Of a stretch of DNA of 64,000 bases, positions 1-10,427 are shown piece by piece. Origin of the DNA: Nitrospirillum sp034427435 (GTDB lineage: Bacteria; Pseudomonadota; Alphaproteobacteria; Azospirillales; Azospirillaceae); the NCBI RefSeq assembly GCF_034427435.1, contig NZ_JAXQNP010000004.1, forward strand, positions 310,001-374,000, in the 5' to 3' direction. Made by a program: the position numbers and the translations under genes. The notes under the pieces were generated by a model. It saw only the letters and a program-made list of their open reading frames with translations. It was not told the origin of the DNA and ran no database searches. The first letter of the stretch is position 1. Each line of letters begins with the position of its first letter.

Positions 1-3000
1 CTGAGCGTGGGCGGCAGCGGCAACACCGTCTCCGTTGCCAACGTCGGCTCCGTTATCACTCTGACCGGCGCCAACCAGACCTTCAGCGGCACCAGCGACC
101 TCATCACCGTGGCGTCGGGCAGCGCGCTGCTGAACGGCACGGGCCACGCCGTGACCGTGGCCAGCGGCGCCAGCGCCACGCTGGGCGGGTCGAACGACGT
201 GGTGACCGCGTCGGGCGTCGCACTGACGGTGGCGGGTGCCTCGGGCCTTACGGCGACCATCGGTGGCAGCGGCAACACCATCACGGTGAATCAGGGCAAC
301 GACGTTATCAACCTGAACGGGTCCGCTCAGACCCTGACCGGTTTCTACGACACCATAAATGTGGGGGCCGGCACCGACATCAAGCTGAACGGTGGCAATC
401 ACCAGGTGACCCTGGCCGCTGGCGCGAGCGCATTGTTGAGCGGTAGCGGCAACGTCCTGACGCTGACCAACGCTTCCGTGACGGTGGGCGGCGTGGCCGG
501 CTTCGTTGAAACCATCGCCGGCAGTGGTGGCCTGACGAACGTTGGTTTCGGTAACGACACCCTCAGTGTCAGCGGTACTAACCAGACCCTGGCGGCCAGC
601 AACGACACCATAACGCTGACGGGTGGCAACGCCACGATCAACGGCGGTGCCAATGCCCTGACCTTGCAGACGGGCACCACCGCCCAGGTCAACGGTGGCG
701 GCAATATCATCACCGGCACCTCGGCGGCTCTCAATATCGGCGGCGCGGCGGGCCTGACCCAGACCATCGCCGGTAGTGGCAACACCATCAGCGTCAGCGG
801 CGACGTTCTGTTCATCAGCGGCGCCCAGACGCTGACGGGCTACAACAACGTCATCACCCTGGCCAGCGGCGGCAGCCTGAAGCTGAATGGCGGCAATGAC
901 CAGTTGTCCATCGCCAGCGGCGCCAGCGCCACGCTGACGGGGGGCGGTAACCTCGTCACCCTGGTCGCCGGGGCCAGCCTGATTGTCGGCGGCAGCGCAG
1001 GCCTCACCAACACCATCGCCGGCAGCGGCGGCGCCACCACGGTAAACTTCAGCAACGACACCCTCTATATCAGTGGCGCCAACCAGACCTTGACCGGCAG
1101 CGGCGACAGTATTTTCGTCACCGGCGGCAGTGCCATCCTGAACGGGAATGGTGACGGGGTCACGGTCTCGAACGGTGCCGTCGCCACCGTGACCGGGAAC
1201 AGCGTGACCGCCACGGCCAACGCCGGCACGCTGCTGTCCAGTGGGACCGGCAACACCTTGATCGCGGGCAGCGGCCGCGCCCTATTGAAAAGTACGGCTG
1301 GCAGCGTCTCGCTGATCGGCAACGCCGCGGGCAGCACGCTCCAGGCGGCGGGTGGCGCCGTGACTGCTAGCTACGCTCGGGCCAATTTGACCGTAAATCT
1401 GGCCAACGGTACGGCGGGGGTGAATGGTGGCAGCGTTGCGGATACCCTGGTCGGTATCACAGCCGTCGCCGTTTCGGGGGCCAACGATACGGTGGTCGCG
1501 GGTGCGGCTGGCGAGACACTGATGGTCACTGGCGGGAATGCCACTTTCGTGGCTACCGGCAATGGCAACACGATGCAGGCGGCCGGCGCCGGTCAGGCAC
1601 TCGTTTCCTATGCCGCCAACAACCTAGCGGTCAACCTAGCCACTGGCACGGCCAAGGTGAATGGCGCCAGCGTCAGCGACATGCTTGTGGGGATCACGGC
1701 CGTATCCACCTCAGGCAACAACGGCACCCTGACGGGTGGGGCCGGGGTCACTACCCTGATCGCCACCGGCATTCACAACACCCTGATCGCCGGTGGTGGT
1801 AACGGGGCCGTCACGTCCCTGGTATCCAACGGGTTGGGCAACACGCTTAGCGCCGGCGCCAGTGGCGCAACGGCAATTGCCGTCTACAGCGCCGATAACG
1901 TCTCGGTCGACCTTTTGGCGACGCCGGAACAAGCCACGTTGAATGGCAATGCCGGCGGCGATGTCCTTTACGGCATCAACAATGTCCTGGTTACCGGAAA
2001 TAATGCCACGGTGCTGGCCAATCTAGGCCTGAACACATTGATGGCTACCGGCTACAACGACACGTTGATGTCCAGCATCGGCATCGGCGCCACGACGCTG
2101 ATCGCCAACGGCGGCTCCAACACGCTGGTCAGCAATGGCGGAGTTGGCATTGTCGCCGGTTATCAATCCGGCAATATGACCATCAACCTGCAGACCAACA
2201 CCTCGACAGTCAATGGCACCTCCCAGGTCGGCACTTTGTCGGGCATCGAGGCCATCTGGGTTTCCGGCGCGAACGACACGCTGATCGGCGGCAGTGTCGC
2301 CGCCACGCTTACCAGTACCGGTGTCAACGACACGCTGATCGCCGGTAGCGCGGCATCCACCCTGATCGAGGACGCTGGTAGCGCCGTCATGATCGGCAAT
2401 GGTAATGGCAGTATGCTTCTTGCCAGTGACGCTGGCACCGCAGTGGCCAGTTATGCCGCCGATCATATGATCGTCGCCCTAGGCAGCCTTATCAGTGGTG
2501 GCTACGCGGAGATTTCGGGATCCGGAGTTTCCGATATCCTGGTCGGCCTCAAGGCGGCTGTGATTTCCGGCACAGGTTCCGTTGCCAGCGCCCCTGTAGA
2601 TGAGACTGGGTACACCTATACATTGACGGCGGCGGGCAGGGCTGAAACTCTTATTGCCGGCGCCGACCTCACGACCTTGATATCAAATGGTCAGGGGAAT
2701 ACGCTTGAAGCGAACGGTGGCCAAGTAATCGCTAATTATACCGCCGCCGGCATGGCCATCAACCTGGCGGGCACGCTGGGCTCGGCCGCTGCCGCCAGCG
2801 CCACTCTTGCGGATACCCTCACCGGCATCAACACCCTGATCGCGGCGGGTGATGCCAACACGTTGACGGGAGGCGCCGCCAGCGTCTTCACGGTGACGGG
2901 TGACAAGGATTTGATCACCGTCGCCGGTTCGCGCGTCACCATCGCCGGCACGGCAGGCCACACCGCCACCGTGGGCGGCAGCAACGGCATCATCAACGCC

Positions 3001-6000
3001 ACGGCTGGAGATGTCGTCAGCCTCAGTGGCAGCGGCCACACCTTGTCCCTGAACAGCGGCTCCGTGGCGCTGGCGAACAACGCCGGCGCGACGGTTTTGG
3101 GCGGCGGCAACACGATCACCGGCGGCACGGGCGATACCCTGCGGCTCGGCGGCAACGGCATGTACGGCACGGACAACACGCTGTTCCTGTCCGGCGCCGC
3201 GGTCCAACTGCTCGATAACGCGCGGGGCGATGTCTACGGCAGCAACAACCGGGTGACGGCCGGCAACAGCGACAACGTCTGGATCAACGGCAACAACAAC
3301 ACTCTGTCGGTCACTGGCGCCGGTGGGAACGTTTGGATCAGTGGAACGGGCAGCATGGTCACAGTCAATTCCGAAACCGTCACGGTCAATGCCGGTGCCA
3401 ATGCCACCCTCAATGGCAGCGGCGACACGGTGTCCATTGCCGGCGGGGCAAGCGTTACGCTGACCGGCAGCAATGACGTGGTGCTGGGCAGCGGCGCCGC
3501 CATCAGCTTTGCCGGTACTTCCAGCTTGGTAGGGACGGTCACCGGCAGCAATGATGTCATCACGGTGACGACCACCGCCGATACCCTGACTCTGAGTGGC
3601 ACGGGAAACACCGTCACTCAGAGCAGTGGCGTGCTCAACCTTGCCGCCAATGCCTCCGCGACCCTGATCGGCGCCGGCATGACCGTCAACGGTGCGGCGG
3701 GTGATACGCTGACCGTTGGTGGCAACCAAGTGGCCTGGACCGTGGACACGGTCAATCTGTCAGGCGCCAAAATCACCGAGATTGATCATTCCCATGTCGA
3801 TGTCTTCGGTGACGGCAACCAAATCACGGCCGGGGTGGGGGACGACATCGCCGCCTACGGCAACAATAACCTCGTCACGGTGACGGGAACCGGCGGCAAC
3901 GTCTACCTGAAGGGTTCGGGTAGTGTCGTCACGGCCAGCAACAACAGTGTCGTCGCCTTTGCCAATGCCAACGCGACCATCAACGGAAATACCGATTACT
4001 TGACGGCTGCCGCCGGCTCGTCGATGACGATCACCGGCACGGGCGATACGGCGATACTGACCAGCGCCACCTTGACGATTGCTGGCCCGGCGGGGCAGTC
4101 GGCCACTGTGGGCGGAAGCAACGGAATCATCAACGTCACGCCCACCGGCAACACCGTCTGGCTCAATGGTACCGGGCAGGTGGTCAATGGTAATGGCGAA
4201 ACGATCCTGGTGCAGGCTAACGCCACGGCGGTTATCAACAATGGTGGCGGTACGACCAACGGTAACGCCGTTAGTCTGTCCAGCGGCGACAGCGTCACCG
4301 TCAACGGCATGAGCAACGCTGTCACCCTGGCCGGTGGCGCCACCGCCACCATCACGGCCACCGGTGATACGGTGGCCGGCAATGGCGGTACGCTGATGGT
4401 CGGCGGCACCTCGGGTTTGCTGGTCAGCCTCAGCGCCAGCAACGCCACCGCCAGCCTGACGGCGACGGGGCAGACCGTCCTCGTCAGCGGCAGCGGGAAT
4501 ACGGTGTCCGGCATGCAGGATACCATCACCCTTTCAGCCGGCAGCGGTAACATCATCCAGGGTTCCGGCAACACCGTGGCCGTTCAGTCGGGGGCCGGCG
4601 GCACCATCAGCGGCACTGGCCAGACCGTCTCGCTGGCGGCCAACGCGGGTGTTACCACGATCACCGGCGCCACCATCGGCGTCACGGCCGCCAGCGACAC
4701 CCTGGCCATCTCCGGCACGAACGTCACCGTGAACGGTGGCGGTGATACCGTGACCCTGACGAACGCCGCCTCGGCCACGGTGAACGGCAACGCCAATCGG
4801 CTGACCTTGAGCAACGCCGCCGCCGTGGTGGCGACGGGGAGTGGCAACAGCTTGACGCTGAACGGCAGTTCCCTGTCCGGCAGCAACCCTTCGGCCACGC
4901 TGACCGGGTCCAATGACACAGTGGCACTGACCTATGCCACCCTGGCGATCAACGCCTCGCAATTGGTGGAAACGGTCAGCGGGCAGAATGGCGTGGTGAC
5001 CGTCCTGTCGACGGCGACCGGCGACACCATCTCGATCAGCGGCAGCAACCAGAGCCTGGTGATGAGCAACGGCACCGCCTCGGTGACCGGCGGCAGCGTC
5101 ACGGTCAACGGCGGCAACAACGCGGTGATCTTGGCGGCGGGTTCCAGCGGCACGGTCATCGGCGGCAACGACACCATCACGACGAACTACGATACCGCCT
5201 CGGGCACAGGCGCCACCCTGACGGTTGGGGCTGCTGGCCTGATGGAGACGGTGACGGGAAATCACGCCACCATCATCCTGACAACGGCCAATGGCACGGG
5301 CGACACGCTGAACCTGAGCGGCACGGCCAATACCGTCACCGCCAGCAACAGCACTATCAACCTGGCGGCGTCCAGCACCGCCACGCTCAACGGCACGGGT
5401 AATACGGTCGCCGCGGGCGCGGGGGCTATGCTGACGGTGACGGGTGGTAACAACACCATCACTGCCTCGGGCACCAGCAACAGCGTGGTCACGCTTATGG
5501 TGACAGGGGCTGCCGGGCTGACGGAAACCATCGGCGGCAGCTATGCCACCGTCACCGTGACGCCCTCGGGCGATGTGCTGAACGTCAGCGGCACCGGGCA
5601 CGTCATCAACCAGAACAGCGGCACGGTGAACCTCGCGAACAATGCCAATGTCACGGTGACCGGCTCCGGCGAAACCGTCACGGGCGGTACGGGGGAGGTA
5701 CTGCGGATCGGTGGCAACGGCCTGGGCGGAACCCTGAACACCGTTCGAATGTCAGGCGCCGCCATCGCCGAGGCTGACAATGCGCATACCGATATCTTCG
5801 GTGACAGCAACCAGGTGACGGCTGGCAGCAACGATGACATTGCCACCTATGGCAATAGCAACACCCTGACGGTAACGGGCGGCAGCGGTCACGTGTGGAT
5901 GAGCGGCACGGGCAACATCGCCACCGTCAGCAGTGAAACCGTCTTCATCACCGCCGCCGTGAGCACCAGCAACACGGCCACCATCAATGGCGACAGCGAC

Positions 6001-9000
6001 ACCGTGAGCATCGTGGCGGCCGGGTCCGTCGTCACCCTCGGCGGCAATAAAGACGCGGTTTACGCCTCGGGCTCAACCGTGATTTTCACCGGTGCGGCCA
6101 GCCACACTGAGTTGGTTAATGGCGATGGGAATACTGTGTCATTGGCCACATCTGGCGACACCCTGGTGTTGACCGGCGGTAACGATACAGTGACCAGCGG
6201 CGGCAGCCAGGTAGTGACGGTGGGCGGCAACGGGCAAAATGGCACTCAGGACGTGCTTTGGCTGGCCGGCAGCACGATCACCATCTCCAGCGGATCCCAT
6301 GTTGATGTGCATGGCGATGGGAATGCGGTGACGGTGGGAAGCACTGATAGCAACGGGATCTATGGCAACAGTAATGCCATAACGATCACGGGAAGTGGTT
6401 CTTATGTTCAGTTGTCCGGCGCCGCGAATACTGTAACGGCCAATAGCAACAATATCAGCATGCTGGCCAGCGCCTCCGCGACCATCATTGGCACGGGCGA
6501 TGTGTTGACCATCTATGGCACTGGCACCAACTTCTCGATCAGCAGCGGCACAGTCAATGTGACGGCTAGCGGCTATACGTTGGCTATGTCAGGAAGTGGT
6601 GATGTCATTAATGCCAGCAATGACACCATCAATTCCAGCGGCATAACGAACGCAACACTGAATGGTAACTACAATACAGTGAATTTGCGGAACAACTCCG
6701 GTGACACCATCACGGTCGCCAGCGGAACCGGCAGCAACATCAACGCCTCGAATGACGTCATCAGCGTCATCAACGGCGCCCAAGTGACGGTGAATGGCAC
6801 AAGCGACACCGTCAACATGAACGCCAATTCCAACGTCACGATCACGGGCACCGGGGACACGGTCAACGCGGGCGGTTCCGGCATCACGATCAATGGCAGC
6901 GGCGGCAAGACGGAGACGGTGAACGGCGGCGGCAACACCATCTGGCTGAATGCCGGGGGCGACGCTCTCAACCTTAGCGGTGACACTGATACTGTCTATG
7001 GTGTGAATGGCGAGACGGTACGGTTTGGCGGCAACGGGCAGTGGGGCACGGGAAGCTGGCTGCACATGTCCAGCGCCACGGTAACCGAGTTGGATAATGC
7101 CCATCTGGATGTTCTTGGCGATGGCAACCACGTGGTCGCCGGCACCAATGACTTCATCGCCGTCTACGGCAACAACAATAGCGTAACCATCAACGGCTCC
7201 GGTGGCCAGTCCTGGCTGAGTGGCACCGGCAACGCCATCTCCGCCTCTGGCGCCGGCTTCAACATCCTTGCCAATACCGGCGCCACTTTCTACGGCAATA
7301 ACAATAACCTGACGATTGCGGCCGGCGCCGACATTACGGTTGCCAGCGGCAGTGGCAACACGATGAACGTGAACGGTAATGCTACTGTCACCATGTCCAG
7401 TGGGACATTCAATATTGCCAACGGTCTGACCATCACTCTGACGGGCGGCGGCAACAGTATCAATGCCAACAATGATACGATCAATACAGCCGGCGGTATC
7501 TGGTCGACCAGCCTGTTTGGCAATGGCAATACGGTGAACTTGCGGGCGAACAGCGGGGACAACATCGGCTTCTTCGGCACCGGCAACACGGCGAACGCCA
7601 CCGGGGACACCATTGGGGCCTGGAATGGCGGCCAGGTGACGGTGAACGGCAGCAACGATACCGTCAGCATGAATGGCAATTCCGTCGTCTGGGTGAATGG
7701 CGGGGGCCATAATCTGAACTTCCAATCCGGTGGCACCGCCAATGTCACCGCCGGCAATTTGACCGAAACCGTCACGGGCTCCGGCGGTACTGTTAATGCG
7801 GGATCGGACACCCTGAATCTGAACGGTGGTGTTCAGGGGATGACGATCAATATGTCCAGCGGTACCGTCACCGCCCAAGACAATACGGGAAATTCCTCGG
7901 GCATCACCCTGAACGGTTCCAACAATACGCTGAATGAGGGGGCAAACAGCGCGTTCGTTGTTTCCGGTAATTACAATACGATCAATTCAAAAGGGTACAT
8001 GAGGCTGCTTTCGGGCAGCCAGGGGGACGCCATCTACGGCTCCGGTGCCTGGGTGGATACACAGGACAACGTGGGCAACGGCGCCGGCCTGACACTCTAC
8101 GGGAATGGCAACACCCTGCAGGCTGGCGCCAACAACAGTTTCAATATCGTCGGATCCAATGACGGTATCAGAATGGGCAACGGCAGTTATGTTGGGCTCA
8201 TCGCTGGGGATCAGAATATATACATCACCATGTCCAGCGGGCGCTTGGTGACCCAGGACAATGTGGGGAACGGTGCGGGTAACACTCTGAACGGGTCCAA
8301 TAATACCGTCACCGCTGGCGCGAACAACAATTTCACTGTTGTCGGCTCCAACAACAACATCTCCATGGGCAATGGTGGCTACCTGGGCCTGATTTCTGGC
8401 GATCAGGGCACATCCATCACCATGTCCAATGGCCGTTTGGCGACCCAGGACAATGTCGGCAATAGCGCCGGTAATACGCTGTATGGTTCCAGCGACACCG
8501 TGACGACCGGCGCCAGCAACAATTTCAATGTTGTGGGCTCCAACAACAACATAACCATGGGCAATAGCAGCTATATCGGGCTGATCTCGGGCGCCCAGGG
8601 CAACACGATCACGATGTCGAATAGCCAACTGGCCACACAAGACAATGTGGGGAATAACAACCGCACCACCCTCAACGGCTCCAATAACTCGATAACGACC
8701 GGTGCCAATAACAATTTCAGCGTGGTGGGTAGCGGCAATACCGTCCACGGCGGCGGCGGTCTTACGATACAGGCCGGCGGTAACGGCAAGTGGGGGACCG
8801 GAAATTGGTTCTATATGTCGGGTGCGTCGGTGACTGAGACCGATGATGCCCATTTGGACGTCACCGGCGATAGTAACCACGTTGTTGCCGGCACCAACGA
8901 TTTTATTGCCGTATATGGCAACAACAATAACCTGAACATTAACGGCACCGGTGGGTCATCTTGGTTGAGCGGGACGGGCAATGCCGTGTCCGCCAATGGG

Positions 9001-10314
9001 GCGGATTTCAATATCCTCGCCAATGCTGGTGTTACCTTCTACGGCAACAACGACACCATGGCCTTGGCCAGTGGCGTTAATTTAACCCTGGCCAGCGGTA
9101 CCGGGAACACCATGAACGCCACGGGTTCAACCATCACCTTCAACGCTTACACAGGTGGCACGGTTAACGGCAACAACAACACCATTTATGTCAACGCCAA
9201 TGATACGGTGACGGTGACCGGTACTGGAAACACGATCTACTTAACGGGTACTGGCGTCTCCCTCTATGGCGATGGCGGCAATATCAACTTGGCGAGCGGC
9301 TTTAGCGGCAATGTGTTTTCAAACAACGCCACCATTAATATGGTAAGCAACAGCAATTCTTATGCTGGCGTTTATGGAACGAACGTTGCCGTCAATAACT
9401 TGAATGGCAACAACTATATTAATGCCGTCAACTCCGTCGTTGCCGTTTATGGCTCAGGTGCGGCGATGGGTGTGATTTCCGGCGGCAAGGTAACCATTTC
9501 CAATGGCACGATTAATACAGCGAAAGACGCCTCATTCTCGGTCTACGGAAGTGGGAATACGATCAATGAGGCTGATGGCGTTAACGTCAACGTCCACGGT
9601 AATAATAACACGGCAAACGGTAGTACGAGTGCACAGGTTCAGTTCTGGACAGGGCCCGGATATGGTAATGGCGCCAATGGTCCAGCCATCAGTTGGGTCT
9701 ATGATCACGACCCCATTGTCCTGAACTTGCAGGGGCGAGCGGTAACGACCGTCGGCCTGGACGGTTCAACGGTCAATTTTGACATGGCGAATGTCGGCAC
9801 CACCCAGAAGACGGGGTGGGTCACCGCAGGTGAAGGCGTGCTGGTCTATGATCCCGCCAACAAGGGCACGGTGACGCAGGATAAGGACTTCGTGGCCGGC
9901 TACAGCCAGCTGGCCCAGCTGGACAGCAATCACGACGGGATGCTGGATGCCCATGATGCCGCTTGGTCCAGCCTGAAGGTTTGGGTGGACCCAACGGGGC
10001 AGGGGGTGTTCAACAGCTCGGACTTGGTTACGCTAGACCAGTTGGGGATCGCATCGCTGAGCTTGCAGGAGACGACGGCCAATCGTGACGATAATGGCAA
10101 CACCATCCTTGGCGACGGCGGCTTCACCCGAGCGGACGGCTCCACCGGCGCCATGGCGGCGGTGGCCCTCGCCTACAGCGTGAACGACGCGACCCAGAAG
10201 TTGATCCAGGCGATGGCCAGTTTCAGCGGCGACAGCGGATCGGGAACGTCGATGACGATCTCAAGTCCAGCCAACGATACGCAGCAACAGCAGCAACTGG
10301 CGGCGGCACATTGA
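1..10314 (+). CDS. Giant beta-solenoid repeat protein with RTX-like C-terminal domain (5' end outside window)
   Basis: The frame is open from base 1, so the start lies upstream; 3437 residues are visible. Almost all of it is short Gly/Asn/Thr/Ser/Val repeats of the type GSGNTITV and NDTLTVSG, which suggests a long beta-solenoid on the cell surface or secreted. Between about 1366 and 2870 there are six copies of a module like YAANNLAVNLATGTA followed by DTLVGI and SGANDTL, similar to modules of RTX calcium-binding proteins. From 3130 to 8990 a distinct GGNG/YGNNN module recurs six times, and 7876-8740 holds 64-residue tandem repeats. The last 200 residues (from about 9688) resemble the C-terminal domain of RTX/FrpC-like proteins (DPIVLNLQGRAV, TGWVTAGEGVLVYD) with an EF-hand-like loop, DSNHDGMLDAHDAAW, at 9922-9966. 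Adhesin or biofilm-matrix protein is an inference; no secretion genes are in view. Confidence 0.85.
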   Translation: MSVGGSGNTVSVANVGSVITLTGANQTFSGTSDLITVASGSALLNGTGHAVTVASGASATLGGSNDVVTASGVALTVAGASGLTATIGGSGNTITVNQGNDVINLNGSAQTLTGFYDTINVGAGTDIKLNGGNHQVTLAAGASALLSGSGNVLTLTNASVTVGGVAGFVETIAGSGGLTNVGFGNDTLSVSGTNQTLAASNDTITLTGGNATINGGANALTLQTGTTAQVNGGGNIITGTSAALNIGGAAGLTQTIAGSGNTISVSGDVLFISGAQTLTGYNNVITLASGGSLKLNGGNDQLSIASGASATLTGGGNLVTLVAGASLIVGGSAGLTNTIAGSGGATTVNFSNDTLYISGANQTLTGSGDSIFVTGGSAILNGNGDGVTVSNGAVATVTGNSVTATANAGTLLSSGTGNTLIAGSGRALLKSTAGSVSLIGNAAGSTLQAAGGAVTASYARANLTVNLANGTAGVNGGSVADTLVGITAVAVSGANDTVVAGAAGETLMVTGGNATFVATGNGNTMQAAGAGQALVSYAANNLAVNLATGTAKVNGASVSDMLVGITAVSTSGNNGTLTGGAGVTTLIATGIHNTLIAGGGNGAVTSLVSNGLGNTLSAGASGATAIAVYSADNVSVDLLATPEQATLNGNAGGDVLYGINNVLVTGNNATVLANLGLNTLMATGYNDTLMSSIGIGATTLIANGGSNTLVSNGGVGIVAGYQSGNMTINLQTNTSTVNGTSQVGTLSGIEAIWVSGANDTLIGGSVAATLTSTGVNDTLIAGSAASTLIEDAGSAVMIGNGNGSMLLASDAGTAVASYAADHMIVALGSLISGGYAEISGSGVSDILVGLKAAVISGTGSVASAPVDETGYTYTLTAAGRAETLIAGADLTTLISNGQGNTLEANGGQVIANYTAAGMAINLAGTLGSAAAASATLADTLTGINTLIAAGDANTLTGGAASVFTVTGDKDLITVAGSRVTIAGTAGHTATVGGSNGIINATAGDVVSLSGSGHTLSLNSGSVALANNAGATVLGGGNTITGGTGDTLRLGGNGMYGTDNTLFLSGAAVQLLDNARGDVYGSNNRVTAGNSDNVWINGNNNTLSVTGAGGNVWISGTGSMVTVNSETVTVNAGANATLNGSGDTVSIAGGASVTLTGSNDVVLGSGAAISFAGTSSLVGTVTGSNDVITVTTTADTLTLSGTGNTVTQSSGVLNLAANASATLIGAGMTVNGAAGDTLTVGGNQVAWTVDTVNLSGAKITEIDHSHVDVFGDGNQITAGVGDDIAAYGNNNLVTVTGTGGNVYLKGSGSVVTASNNSVVAFANANATINGNTDYLTAAAGSSMTITGTGDTAILTSATLTIAGPAGQSATVGGSNGIINVTPTGNTVWLNGTGQVVNGNGETILVQANATAVINNGGGTTNGNAVSLSSGDSVTVNGMSNAVTLAGGATATITATGDTVAGNGGTLMVGGTSGLLVSLSASNATASLTATGQTVLVSGSGNTVSGMQDTITLSAGSGNIIQGSGNTVAVQSGAGGTISGTGQTVSLAANAGVTTITGATIGVTAASDTLAISGTNVTVNGGGDTVTLTNAASATVNGNANRLTLSNAAAVVATGSGNSLTLNGSSLSGSNPSATLTGSNDTVALTYATLAINASQLVETVSGQNGVVTVLSTATGDTISISGSNQSLVMSNGTASVTGGSVTVNGGNNAVILAAGSSGTVIGGNDTITTNYDTASGTGATLTVGAAGLMETVTGNHATIILTTANGTGDTLNLSGTANTVTASNSTINLAASSTATLNGTGNTVAAGAGAMLTVTGGNNTITASGTSNSVVTLMVTGAAGLTETIGGSYATVTVTPSGDVLNVSGTGHVINQNSGTVNLANNANVTVTGSGETVTGGTGEVLRIGGNGLGGTLNTVRMSGAAIAEADNAHTDIFGDSNQVTAGSNDDIATYGNSNTLTVTGGSGHVWMSGTGNIATVSSETVFITAAVSTSNTATINGDSDTVSIVAAGSVVTLGGNKDAVYASGSTVIFTGAASHTELVNGDGNTVSLATSGDTLVLTGGNDTVTSGGSQVVTVGGNGQNGTQDVLWLAGSTITISSGSHVDVHGDGNAVTVGSTDSNGIYGNSNAITITGSGSYVQLSGAANTVTANSNNISMLASASATIIGTGDVLTIYGTGTNFSISSGTVNVTASGYTLAMSGSGDVINASNDTINSSGITNATLNGNYNTVNLRNNSGDTITVASGTGSNINASNDVISVINGAQVTVNGTSDTVNMNANSNVTITGTGDTVNAGGSGITINGSGGKTETVNGGGNTIWLNAGGDALNLSGDTDTVYGVNGETVRFGGNGQWGTGSWLHMSSATVTELDNAHLDVLGDGNHVVAGTNDFIAVYGNNNSVTINGSGGQSWLSGTGNAISASGAGFNILANTGATFYGNNNNLTIAAGADITVASGSGNTMNVNGNATVTMSSGTFNIANGLTITLTGGGNSINANNDTINTAGGIWSTSLFGNGNTVNLRANSGDNIGFFGTGNTANATGDTIGAWNGGQVTVNGSNDTVSMNGNSVVWVNGGGHNLNFQSGGTANVTAGNLTETVTGSGGTVNAGSDTLNLNGGVQGMTINMSSGTVTAQDNTGNSSGITLNGSNNTLNEGANSAFVVSGNYNTINSKGYMRLLSGSQGDAIYGSGAWVDTQDNVGNGAGLTLYGNGNTLQAGANNSFNIVGSNDGIRMGNGSYVGLIAGDQNIYITMSSGRLVTQDNVGNGAGNTLNGSNNTVTAGANNNFTVVGSNNNISMGNGGYLGLISGDQGTSITMSNGRLATQDNVGNSAGNTLYGSSDTVTTGASNNFNVVGSNNNITMGNSSYIGLISGAQGNTITMSNSQLATQDNVGNNNRTTLNGSNNSITTGANNNFSVVGSGNTVHGGGGLTIQAGGNGKWGTGNWFYMSGASVTETDDAHLDVTGDSNHVVAGTNDFIAVYGNNNNLNINGTGGSSWLSGTGNAVSANGADFNILANAGVTFYGNNDTMALASGVNLTLASGTGNTMNATGSTITFNAYTGGTVNGNNNTIYVNANDTVTVTGTGNTIYLTGTGVSLYGDGGNINLASGFSGNVFSNNATINMVSNSNSYAGVYGTNVAVNNLNGNNYINAVNSVVAVYGSGAAMGVISGGKVTISNGTINTAKDASFSVYGSGNTINEADGVNVNVHGNNNTANGSTSAQVQFWTGPGYGNGANGPAISWVYDHDPIVLNLQGRAVTTVGLDGSTVNFDMANVGTTQKTGWVTAGEGVLVYDPANKGTVTQDKDFVAGYSQLAQLDSNHDGMLDAHDAAWSSLKVWVDPTGQGVFNSSDLVTLDQLGIASLSLQETTANRDDNGNTILGDGGFTRADGSTGAMAAVALAYSVNDATQKLIQAMASFSGDSGSGTSMTISSPANDTQQQQQLAAAH
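7876..8740 (+). repeat. Tandem 192-bp (64-residue) repeats inside the giant protein gene
   Basis: The motif encoding QDNVGNGAGNTL recurs with its CAGGACAA/CAAGACAA core at 7876, 8062, 8254, 8446 and 8638. The last three intervals are exactly 192 bp and the first is 186 bp. Each unit also carries NNNFxVVGSNNNIxMGN and GLISGDQG. The regular period and high similarity imply recent in-frame duplication, so copy number may vary between strains and collapse in short-read assemblies. Confidence 0.85.
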
Positions 10315-10427
10315 TCCCGATCACGCTATAGTGTGACACGATTGCTTGATAGTCCGGCTGGCGGCATTCCCGCCGCCGGGCTTGGCAGTCAAAAAGTTGG
10401 TCAGTCTAAGGAACAAAGAGAGAAAGA

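Noticed and set aside
2683..7878. Long minus-strand open frames inside the giant repeat gene (for example 2683-3729, 4534-5601, 6589-7878).
   Set aside because: They are antisense shadows: the forward repeats lack stops in the opposite frame because of GC-rich, periodic codons. Their peptides are low-complexity and resemble no family.
7876..8740. CRISPR-like array.
   Set aside because: The 192-bp units are in frame in a protein gene and have no spacer-repeat pattern.
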